Shown here in pieces: positions 35,201 to 64,000 of a stretch of 64,000 nucleotides of DNA; within the stretch, counting starts at the first letter, position 1, and each line of letters starts with the position of its first letter. Both the position numbers and the translations under genes were made by a program. The notes beneath the pieces were generated by a model that was given only the letters and a program-made list of their open reading frames with translations, was not told the origin of the DNA and made no database searches. Source of the DNA: Pleodorina starrii (lineage: Eukaryota; Chlorophyta; Chlorophyceae; Chlamydomonadales; Volvocaceae); the NCBI GenBank assembly GCA_030267565.1, contig BRXU01000001.1, forward strand, positions 8,004,001 to 8,068,000, given 5' to 3'.

Positions 35201-38200
35201 GCTGCGCTATCTCCCATTACTGTCCCCGCGGCCGCTCTTACGCGAAGCACGCCATGAACCACAGCAGCTGGACGAGCATCGAGGCGAGGGCCGTGGTGTT
35301 GATCTTGACGTTCTCCAAGTAAAACAGGTTCTCTCGGAAGTAAACCCACTGGGTGGGCGGAGCAAGGGCGGAGCAAGGGCGGAGCAAAGGCAAAAAGGGA
35401 TTAGATTGGATCAGGGAGGGCCAAGGGGTGAAGGGGATGGGCGTAGCGCGTAGGGCTTCGTGCGTTTGGAAAACGGCTCCATGCAGAGGTCGTCACTCAT
35501 TGTCGTCGGAAGGTAAAAACCACACGCGCGCCGCGTTCCTGCGCTGCCGTGCCCCAGGGCTGTACCGCCCACAGCACAGGTTTATGTGTTTGTGTGTGCG
35601 TGTGTGTGTTACATGTTTGGGGCTGCGTAATCGCGATATCCCCATTACCGGTACCCCTGACAAATGCCCAGACGTACCGGGGGCCCCAGGACAAAACACG
35701 AAGCTCAAGGGCGCAAAGTTGATGCCGCACCGGCAAGAGAAGAGTTAGACAAAAGGCCGGAGGGCGTAATGGCGTTGGTGTGGGTGTGTGTGTGTGGCAT
35801 GGTGCGCCCAAGACTCGCTTGTCTTCAGGGGCTGTCTTCCCCGCAGCCCCCACAGCCCCGCAGCCCCGCACCTCAGTCAGCATGAAGATGCGGCTGACCG
35901 AAAAGTAGACGACCCAGTAGATGGGCACGTAGCCGGCCACGAAGTACAGCCAGCGAAAGACCTGCGCCTCGGCGGCAGCCTGGGGGGGGAAGGGGGAAGA
36001 CAAGGCAATGGGGGGGCGGGGTAAAAAGAAGATGTACCGCAGCGGAGACGGAGGCAATGGGGGGTTGCGTGCGCGGCGGCCCGGGCCTCAACGCCGACAG
36101 ACACCAGCGATGCGCCATGACCGGTTGTTCCGCAGGGCAGACCACGTGAGCCCTCATCCGCGCATGCGTCCATGTCCGTGGTTGGGCCATCAAGCCGGCA
36201 ACGGACAGGTGCACGGACGCCGCCGGGTGCCGGCCTCGCGTCTGGTGGTCCTGCTGAGTCAACCCAGAGCTGTGGCCCTCCTGACCTCCGCACCGACCCA
36301 AATCAACTTACCGCAGCCAACACAGCCCCAGCCCGGCGGTCCGACGACCCCGCACAGACCCGCATGGCTTGATTCACCCGCCAACCCCGCCTCCCCTGGC
36401 CTTGCTGACCGACCAGACAGACCTGACAGACCATCAGGTTGGCCCTCCATAACATCAACTGGAACCCCCTTCCTAACAGCACCAACCGAAACCACCACCT
36501 TGCTCGCACCCACGCCTGCGCCAGAGCCCCTTCCAGCCCGCACCCACCCACCCACCGACCCACGCACGCACGCACCCACCCACGCACGCACGCACCCACC
36601 CACTCACCCCCCCACCCACGCACCCCCCACCCCCCCACCCACGCACCCCCCACCCCCCCACCCACGCACCCACCCACCCACGCACCCCCTCACCCACCCA
36701 CCCACGCACCCACCCACGCACCCCCTCACTCACCCACCCATCCCCTCACCTCGCTGATCTTGCCCAGCTGCATGCACAGTCCGGCCACCAGCAGCACAAT
36801 GCCGACCAGCGCCGAGCCCAGGAACCACATCACCCCGGAGCTCCTGTACCAAGCCTTACGCTTCACGTCCTCCTCGTCATCGTCGTCCGCTTCGTCCTCC
36901 TGATGCGACGAGGCGGGGAGGGCGTCAACGCGCATGAGGCAAGACACAGCACGGCCGGGACTTGACCCACGACACGGCGACCCAGCCCAAGCGAGGAGGC
37001 GGGACACACAGGGGGGATGGGATGGGATGGGATGCCAGGGGGTCGAAACGACTGGAATGAGCGCGACATAAGCGGAGCGACATCCTCCAATACGAAACTC
37101 GCATGACAGCCGAATCTCAGCTTGGGCTCTCCCAACTCTGTACCCCGCCAACCCCACCAATACGGTACTCACGTCCTCGGCAAACACAAGGAAGTCCTTC
37201 CGATTGGCGTCCAGCTGTGCGTCGAGCTCCGCACCCCCAGGGCCCCTGGGCTCCTCCTTCCGACCCAATGCGTCCTCCGCGGCAGGCCCCGTGTACAGCG
37301 CCTGTACGCCCGCGGCCGCCGCCGCCGCTGCCGCGGCGGCGGCAGCCGCGTCCTGCTTCTGCAGCCCCGAAACCGCCCAGGTCGAGACCGGCGGCAGGAA
37401 CCCGGCACTGCCCGCGGCGTATGGGCTGTGGGCGTCAGAGGGGAGCGCAGCCGACGGCAGGGCGATCAACGGCGGCTGTGGCTCCAGCAGGCCTTCTGCC
37501 TGCGGGCCCAACAGCCCTGGGAGAGGCGGCGCTGGCCTCGTGCCCAACGCCCCGACTTGGGTCGGCAGGATCAAAGGCAGCGGCTGCGGGGGGAGCTCCT
37601 GTGGCGGCCCTGGCTGGAGTCCCAGCGACAGCGAAACCACAGCGAGCGGCCGCATGTCGTCGGCCGCTGCCGTCGAGGGCAGCCGGACGCCCGGCCCGGG
37701 TGCCGCAAAGACCGACGTGAGTGCGTTGCCCGGCAGCGCGTTGCACGCCCCGCCATCAGCTGGCGGCGCTTCCGTCGGGGGCGGCTGCGCCGCCGCACCT
37801 CCGGCCAAGAACGCCGCGGATGCTGCGGCGGCGCCATTTCTGTCGGCTGTGGGCGCCCCTGACGAGTCAACGGCCGTCGAGCTTCCTAGCACTGCTGATG
37901 TGACATCCCGCCCGGCAGCGGACCCCGCTGCCGCCGCGGCCAGCCCCTCCATTGGCACCAGGGGACGCGGCTCCAGGGAGGGTGGTGCGTCCCCAGCGGC
38001 CGCCGCCAGCGGCGCCTGCGCAGCGCCTGTGGCTCCCCCGTCAGGACACGAGGCGGCCGGCGCAGACCCTGCGTCTGTTGCCGGACGCTCCGGCGGCGGG
38101 TGCTGGTGCTGCTCGGGCTCGGGCAGCTGCTGCGATGCTGGTCGCGCTAGCTGCAGCCGAGACTGCGACTCCGTCGCCTGGGGCTGCTGCGGTGATGGCG

Positions 38201-39277
38201 ACTCGTCCGCCGCAGCTGCGCTCTCCGGCGATCCGGGCGCCGGGGTGCCTGGGCAGGCGGCGAGCCCGAGGCTGGGGTGGTCCTTCAGGGGCGCGTGGGA
38301 ATGAGTCGGCGACTTGGACGGCCGCGCGGCCGGCAGCTCTGGCGATCCCGATCCCATCCGCAGCGGCGAGGGCTGCAGAACGGCAGGTCCGGCGCCGCTT
38401 GGCGGCCTGGGCCCCATCGCGGCGCCGGCGCCGCTGGGAGGCCTCGGCCTCAGGGCGGCTAACGTGGCAGCTATGGATGGCGGCGCGGCTGCGTTGTCAG
38501 GTTGAACTGATGCGGCGGGACCGGCAGTGCTGGGCTGCTTGCCGAGGGAGCTGATCTGGGTCGGCGACGCGGCCGAGGAAGCGAGACCGTAGCCGTCCGC
38601 CCTGACCGCAGGGACGGCTGCTGCCACGTCCCCGAGGTTGAGCCTGGCGGGAGGCGAAGCCTCTAGGGGGGCCATTGAGCCGCCGTGCGACACGGTGCCA
38701 CCGGGGCTGTTCTGCAGCAGGTGCAGAGCCTGCATGTGCTGTAGCAGCAGCGCCTGAACCTGCTGCAACTGGGTCAGCTGCTGTTGGGTGTACGCTAGGA
38801 GGTGGGACACTTGTGCGTGGCTGTATGGAGCGGCAACGTCGCCTATCGCTGCCGAAGCGACGCTGCCGCCACCTGCGGCTGCCGGCAGCGCGCCATGCAC
38901 GGAGCCGCTGTTGGCGCGCGCCGGGGGCCTGGCATAGCTGTGGGAAGCGTTGCTGAGGTGGCTGCGGAGCGAGCCCTCCGCGATGGCGCCACTGCTGCTG
39001 ACGTTTGGCTGTCCCGCGGTGGGCGGCACCGACGCCAACGGACGGTAGGGCTGCACGTAGGGTGCGGGTGCTTGCGACGGGGCGACAGGACGACCTGTAC
39101 AGCGATGGGCAGCAAATTCAACGTTTCCAGCAGCACGAGAAATGGCAGCAAAGGGTGGAGGGTGGCCGAGGGAGGGCCATTCGGATTGATTGAACCGGTC
39201 CCCTTAAACTCACGCTTCTGCTGTTCTTGTTCCTCGAGCAGTGAGATAGCGGGCTTGTTGCCCTCGCCATCTGTCAT
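26236..39277 (-). CDS. Large EF-hand MscS-type mechanosensitive ion channel (MSL/Msy-like)
   Basis: complement(join(26236..26616,26966..27087,27474..27564,28045..28243?,28409..28504,28972..29023,29336..29409,29761..29841,30317..30477,30701..30800,31031..31179,31642..31677,32095..32192,32629..33763,33957..34091,34697..34811,35242..35348,35872..35979,36750..36899,37173..39094,39214..39277)) gives about 1,790 residues. MscS-family channels open under membrane tension. After about 640 Ala/Pro/Ser/Gln-rich residues come four hydrophobic segments (WFLGSALVGIVLLVAGLCMQ, FVAGYVPIYWVVYFSVSRIF, ALASMLVQLLWFMACFAWLW, CIMLFTLANVLKVVTAKLF), then a 378-residue disordered loop, an EF-hand (DADRDGK then LTRSEI, about 1367-1378), another helix, the pore helix ending in FIFGNTAK (about 1428-1454), HPYDVGD, and a MscS beta domain. 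The order resembles fission yeast Msy1/Msy2 and plant MSL proteins. Two junctions are unsettled: the exon around 28045, where only a 28243 start keeps phase, and the donor near 33957. Confidence 0.85.
28816..28892 (+). repeat. 19-bp tandem repeat in an MscS-like gene intron
   Basis: Four near-identical copies of a 19-base unit (AGTGCTGCTGACCACCACC) are followed by a short CAA run. They lie in the intron between exons 28409-28504 and 28972-29023. Confidence 0.8.
29851..29880 (+). repeat. Dispersed GCAGCGGAGACGG element, copy A
   Basis: An AAAAGAAGATACCGCAGCGG-like sequence followed by AGACGGAG lies in an intron of the MscS-like gene. Related sequence occurs inverted at 30261-30300 in the same intron, again at about 36022-36052, and as the arms at 32002-32276. 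It looks like a short dispersed repeat or a mobile-element end. Confidence 0.55.
31552..31642. repeat. Cluster of GAGCTC palindromes
   Basis: About ten GAGCTC or near-GAGCTC sites occur in 90 bases, in units like AAGAGCTCTAAGGAGCTC. The cluster abuts the donor of the 36-base exon 31642-31677 and can fold into many alternative hairpins. Confidence 0.75.
32002..32276. repeat. Perfect 27-bp inverted repeat bracketing one exon
   Basis: Bases 32002-32028 are the exact reverse complement of 32250-32276 (27 of 27). The 221-base interval between the arms contains the whole 98-base exon 32095-32192 of the MscS-like gene with its splice sites. In RNA the arms could pair and loop out the exon. Confidence 0.85.
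36022..36052 (+). repeat. Dispersed GCAGCGGAGACGG element, copy C
   Basis: AAAAAGAAGATGTACCGCAG followed by CGGAGACGGAGG closely matches the sequence at 29851-29880, in another intron of the same gene. Confidence 0.55.
36537..36741 (+). repeat. CACC/CACGCACC satellite-like tract in an MscS-like gene intron
   Basis: About 200 bases of irregular CACCCACC and CACGCACC units lie just downstream (minus sense) of the donor at 36749. They create spurious Thr/Pro/His or Gly/Trp/Val open frames in all phases. Confidence 0.85.
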
Positions 39278-39658
39278 CTTTGGTATTCAATGCGTTCACA
39301 CACCTGCCATACGAAATACGCGCAGCAACAGTCGACCACCGCGAAGGGCGCACTACCGACTTGCCGGTGTCAATTTAGCACGTAACAGATAGGCATGGAA
39401 CTCTGCTAACAGACGTTTTTTTGGTCTCAACGCAAACATACTAACATAGCACAGAATCAGCGTTGCATGGAACCGTACACACGGCTCCGGAGCCTTTGAC
39501 TTAATCGAGGGCGCGGCATTCCTATGCCCGCATAATGCACATCCAACCGTCCAATTATCTGCAACACTTGCTCGAACTCTATCGCTCGTCTTTTTCACTT
39601 ATTTGTGCGCCTCCGCTGACGGCCGAGTGAACAGTTTTATCACGTTTAGCCTCAAGCC
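39278..39658. promoter_or_regulatory. Shared divergent promoter region, MscS-like gene and SMD2
   Basis: Only 381 bases separate the two start codons on opposite strands, so both promoters and 5' UTRs must lie here. The stretch is clearly less GC-rich than the flanking exons. No TATA box is obvious. Confidence 0.6.
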
Positions 39659-39991
39659 ATGGCTGCTGCACCACAGCCTACCATTGACGAACTAGAGAAG
39701 AAGGAGGAGGACGAGTACCGCTCAGGGCCGCTGTCGGTCCTGACCCAGAGCGTCAAGACGAACGGACAAGTGCTTATCAACTGCCGGAACAATCACAAGC
39801 TTCTGGCAAGGGTGAAGGCGTTTGACCGGCACTGCAATATGATCCTGGAGAACGTCAAGGAGATGTGGACGGAGATTCCGAAGACTGGGAAAGGCCAGAA
39901 GGCCTCACGGCCAGTCAACAAGGACCGGTTTGTTAGCAAGATGTTCTTGCGAGGAGACTCCGTCATCATGGTTCTGCGGAACCCGAAGTAG
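39659..39991 (+). CDS. SMD2: Small nuclear ribonucleoprotein Sm D2
   Basis: This is a single-exon 110-residue protein of the family's usual size. SmD2 is one of seven Sm proteins that form a ring on the U-rich Sm site of U1, U2, U4 and U5 snRNAs in the spliceosome. The sequence contains the near-invariant [31 protein letters not shown] (Sm1), the [12 protein letters not shown] insert and [15 protein letters not shown] (Sm2). The ATG at 39659 begins the family's short acidic leader. TGTAA follows 38 bases after the stop. It is divergent from the MscS-like gene and lacks introns, unlike every other gene in the window; its sequence and short UTR show no clear sign of being a retrocopy. Confidence 0.98.
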   Translation: MAAAPQPTIDELEKKEEDEYRSGPLSVLTQSVKTNGQVLINCRNNHKLLARVKAFDRHCNMILENVKEMWTEIPKTGKGQKASRPVNKDRFVSKMFLRGDSVIMVLRNPK

Positions 39992-40028
39992 AGCCGAGAT
40001 CGGTACGGGGTCCTTGCCCGTGTTGGTT

Positions 40029-40033
40029 TGTAA
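40029..40033 (+). terminator. TGTAA poly(A) signal of SMD2
   Basis: TGTAA lies 38 bases after the SMD2 stop codon, the classic volvocine spacing. Confidence 0.8.
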
Positions 40034-41881
40034 TAACACATAGTGGGCGGTAGGTGACAGAAGTGTTTGCGGTGGGGAAGGGCAGACTGTGCAACATGGC
40101 ACGACAGGTCCGGTGATGGTGAGTACGCACCCAAGCTGGCTGACGCCCCGCGAGTACCGCACCCAAGCTGGCTGACCACGGCGAGCTCCGCCTGAACACC
40201 TTTCTGCCAGTTTCGGACTTCTTATCACTCGCCGCTGTTGGTTATTTACATTTAGGAAATTGAGGGCGCACAGGGGCAGACCTGTCCTTCATCGAAGCTT
40301 GCGGGCCAAGTCCTGTGGGCCCTGGTGTGGGGCGGGTGGTCGATCGTTTTGGTGTGGGCCAAACGGTCCATTGATGGCGTGCGGATCAGGCGGTATATCG
40401 GTTTGGTGTGGATCAGGCGGTCCATCGGTTTCGTGTATAGCATCGCTCGACTTCGCGTGCCGGGGTAGAAGCCGAGCGACAGGCGGAAATTCGCTCAGTC
40501 GCCCCGGAATTCGCACGGTCCCGGCCGCCGTACTGTCGTCCCGGCCGCTGAGCCTCCCCGTTCACGTTCGGATAATGTGTATCTCGCCAAACTCTTACGC
40601 CTTTGTAATGGCTTGGATTGCATCGTACCGAGCGTGTTTGGTCGTTTTAAAGCGCGCTTTTCACTAGGGCATTATCGCAGTGTCACGCCCAGATTGCAAC
40701 TAGGGTCGTTCAGCTCTTTCGAAGGTGGGTGTTGACCTTATGCGGTAGTAACGCGCAGGGGGGCTTTTGTGTAGCTGGACCCGAGAATCAACGACAGGGC
40801 GCCCCACCGACAACAGCAACAGCAGAGCGCCCAAAACCAGCGGATGAAGGACGAAAGTCATAAATCCACGCACGCCTTGCACAGGAGCATTTCCTAATGC
40901 CTATGGAAACCGCAATAACGCCGCTGCCCCGGAAGCGCACTGTCCAGCTTGTCTCGGGAAATCTTCGGGAGCGAGGCACCGTTGGCTTGCGAAGAGGCCG
41001 TGCTGGCTTGGTTCTGCGTGCCTTTATGGGCACCTGCACAGGTGCCGAGCATTCCCGCACTTGCACAAGCTGGACACCAACCCTAGCTGCGCTGTAGCCG
41101 TGGCTATGGCCTTTCCTACAGCGAGTGGCTATGTTCAGGCACCGTTAAGGTTGTTGAGTTCGATGACGTGCGGCCTTCGAGCGGGCTGGCACCTGTAGGG
41201 GTTATTACGGCCTGCTGTGTCCCGCCTTTCACGTTTGCCAAGACACAGGGGAGGCGCAAAGGGGGCGGGTGGCTTTGAACAATGACCGTGTACAGTCACC
41301 ACGGGTATGGACTGTGGAGGGTGTAGCTACCTACCGGTCCTTACTGCACTACATGTTTCGTTACATGACGCGATGTATGCCAACCGTTGGCCACTGCAAC
41401 ACACTACTGTCTGTTGGGCCCCGAATTCTTCAGCGCAGGTCGCATTCTTGAGTGGCACTTGCACTGACAGCTGCTGCATCCCCGCACCGTAAGCCCAAAC
41501 CACCGGCGGGAGGCGACGAGAGAGTTGTCCGTTGCAACTTCAATATTTTACATAATTACGTAGCAAGTGACCAAATGCGTTCCTCCAGCTAATTTACAAC
41601 ATTAGCTAGTTGCTTGAACAAGCAAGCCTCAGCGGCGCGCGCCTCGCCTATCGTACAAGTGAAATGCACACACCTGCATGCCTGCGCGGCGTTAGACAGC
41701 GCGATGAATGCATTGACGTAATGCACCAAAAGCCGCTGCAAGTTTCGTGTGTAGGCGAGGCTGCCGGCGGCCAATGGCCGAAAGAAGAAAACTCGGCCCG
41801 GAACGCGGTTCGCGCAAGCAGCGCACCGACGCGCGCCGTGTGCCTTCCGAGCCATTCAATGCAAGCTCAGAATCGGTACTA
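40034..41881. other. Intergenic region between SMD2 and the giant membrane-protein gene
   Basis: No recognisable gene was found. An imperfect tandem repeat of about 30 bases (units like GGATCAGGCGGTCCATCGGT) lies at about 40330-40440, and a short direct repeat (ACCCAAGCTGGCTGA) occurs twice at about 40128-40174. A 66-codon ATG frame at 40897-41097 has no recognisable features. Confidence 0.45.
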
Positions 41882-41886
41882 TTACA
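41882..41886 (-). terminator. TGTAA poly(A) signal (minus strand), giant gene
   Basis: TTACA on the plus strand is the first minus-strand TGTAA found by eye beyond the stop at 42958, implying a 3' UTR of about 1.07 kb. Others lie at 41594-41598 and 41548-41552. Confidence 0.4.
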
Positions 41887-42957
41887 AGGTGTATTTGCGA
41901 GCGAGCGGCGTCAACAGCGAACCTGCTTTAAGTCCACGTCAATCAGCCGACGCGCGCGGAGGAAACGAAACGGCGGGCGGCGTCACCTGAACAAGCTGTG
42001 CAACAGCCGCCCGCCTGGCCGCATTTCCGCAATCGCAAGGCTCCAAACGTACGGCGCTCAATTACGGTATACATGACAAAGCATGGGAACAAAAAAGAAG
42101 ATGCACGCGTACAACCCATCGCATGTAATAACGTACACTGCTGGGGGCCCCCAGCTTTACCTCGCAGTGTCCCACTCAAAATGAAGTAATAAATGACACA
42201 GTGTATTTTAGCTTCCCCTATCTGATCCTTCGTTGCCATACACATGGCCGCTCACGGACACCTGCCATGAGTGCAGGGACCTCAACCCTATTAGCACGCA
42301 CGCTGCTGCAACCGCTGCATGGACTCAACAACAGTACCCTGAACTGCACCCCTTCCCAAGCAACGAAGCAGGAACAATATGCAAAATCCGCGTTTCCGCT
42401 ACCACCCCCATTAAATATAATTAACTTCAGCCCGGCCACAAACTGCAAGCTGCGCACGCATTAACTGGCGCCCCAAATCGCGGCGCCGGCTTTACGCCGC
42501 GCCGCGCTGCAGCGAGCCGAGCATTACTAAGCGTGCGTGGATGGACAGCACGCACGTAAACGTGGCGATCTCCCCCCCGTTTCAATCTAACGCGGTCATG
42601 TAATAATAATAATAATGCGCCCGACCGGAGGCCGAAGCGTGGGTTAAGGGATCAGAGGAGGTGGGGTGACGGGTTTCCCCGGTGTTCGTTTCATGCATTC
42701 AGACCCCGCACGTGGCGATGTACGGCGGCCCAACGCACAGCGACCGAGTAGGTGTGGCGCGTGTACCCCTTCCGCTTCCGCGCAGGGCTATAGCCAGCAC
42801 TAGCTTTCGCGTCCGTCCGTCTGGGTCGGTCGGCTGCTGGCAACTGGCAATGCTGGCACAGCCATGAACGAACCAGCTGCAGGTCGCAGTGTCGGACGAG
42901 GCGCGCGGCAGCCCCACAATAATGTAGCCAACTTCCTCACAGCGCTCTCGCGGCTGC

Positions 42958-63471
<20,514 letters not shown>

Positions 63472-63596
63472 CTGTGAGGTTGATGGACGGGTGATGCCAA
63501 GCAGGTGTGTGGCGAAGTGATCTGCGCGTTCATTTATTGTGTAGCGAACGACAGTGAATGGTTTTATTTGTAGCGCGGGCATCATGGAAATAACGG

Positions 63597-64000
63597 AGAC
63601 AAGGGGTTGGTGTCGGCTTCCTTGAAGCCGGAAAAAGGGCGGGGCCCCACTAAATCCGTACGGGTTAAGTTGAGTGCTAGGGCGGCGAGGGCGTGAAGTG
63701 TGAGAGTGTCGACATAACTGCTGATAGACAGCCAGAGCTTTTTCCCGAAATGCCTGCTAGCCGAGTCGTTGGCATGCCTGCGGCTTCAGCAATCCGCCCC
63801 ATGTTTAGCATCGCGCGCCGTCTCGGCACTGTGCAACTCTTCCGGCCAGCACATTGGCTGAAGTTACTTGACACGGCAGTAGACATGGAGTGTATCATTT
63901 ACACATCACGCAGGCTGACTTGCCAATAGAAGGACAGCGGAACTGTTTGCGAGGGTCGCGACGACGTGCAGTTGCCGACGAGAGTGCACAGGCTTCGCTA
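63597..64000 (-). mobile_element. Interspersed element, right copy (cut by window edge)
   Basis: This is inverted relative to the copy ending at 52016, sharing the GACAAGGGGTTGGTGTCGGC end, the hairpin, and most of the body, with divergence and lacking the left copy's internal duplication. It lies immediately upstream (minus sense) of the first in-window exon of the giant gene, presumably in an intron. Sequence left of 63597 no longer matches, so the boundary is sharp. Confidence 0.75.

Noticed and set aside
36541..36733. Possible CRISPR-like or satellite array of CACC units
   Set aside because: Units are irregular 4-8 bases without spacers; it is simple intronic sequence in a eukaryotic gene.
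40897..41097. 66-codon ATG open frame
   Set aside because: No motif, no supporting signals, and chance frames of this size are common here.

Overview
This window is nuclear DNA from a green alga of the volvocine group (Chlamydomonas/Volvox/Gonium lineage); genus and species cannot be fixed from the sequence alone. The evidence is GC-rich genes split by many GT-AG introns, donors mostly of the GTGAGT/GTGCGT type, TGTAA polyadenylation signals, long Ala/Gly/Ser/Pro/Gln tracts inside otherwise conserved proteins, and a hydroxyproline-rich-type SPPPP repeat domain. No bacterial-style operon, CRISPR array, rRNA or convincing tRNA was seen. Gene models below were built by hand: conserved protein blocks were joined only where splice sites and reading phase agree.

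Layout. 1-0.3 kb: 3' end of an unidentified plus-strand gene. 1.6-7.9 kb (+): peroxin PEX14, 8 exons, with the plant/fungal-type C-terminal KPWE block. 9.0-12.4 kb (+): IMP4, a Brix protein of the U3 snoRNP, 8 exons. 14.0-17.4 kb (+): C-terminal processing protease (CtpA/D1-protease type), first exon uncertain. 17.4-20.8 kb: convergent, gene-poor 3' region. 20.8-24.3 kb (-): signal peptide + TPM domain + transmembrane helix + RING finger. 26.2-39.3 kb (-): a large MscS-type mechanosensitive channel of about 1,790 residues with an EF-hand before the pore, roughly 21 exons. 39.7-40.0 kb (+): intronless SmD2, divergent from the channel gene. 43.0 kb to the right edge (-): a giant gene of at least 3,550 codons, 5' incomplete, encoding LRRs, an SPPPP-rich stalk, a bacterial-Ig-like domain and a multi-pass membrane region resembling TRP-like (Flc/Pkd2-type) channels.

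Repeats are mostly intronic: two inverted copies of an interspersed element (51.5-52.0 kb and 63.6 kb to the edge) lie inside the giant gene, large TAA/CAA microsatellites lie at 59.4-59.9 and 63.0-63.2 kb, and a perfect 27-bp inverted repeat brackets one exon of the MscS gene.

The genes are not a functional cluster: peroxisomal import, ribosome biogenesis, splicing and plastid proteolysis are housekeeping functions. The two large minus-strand genes and the TPM-RING gene are membrane proteins with unusual architectures and are the parts most worth following up.
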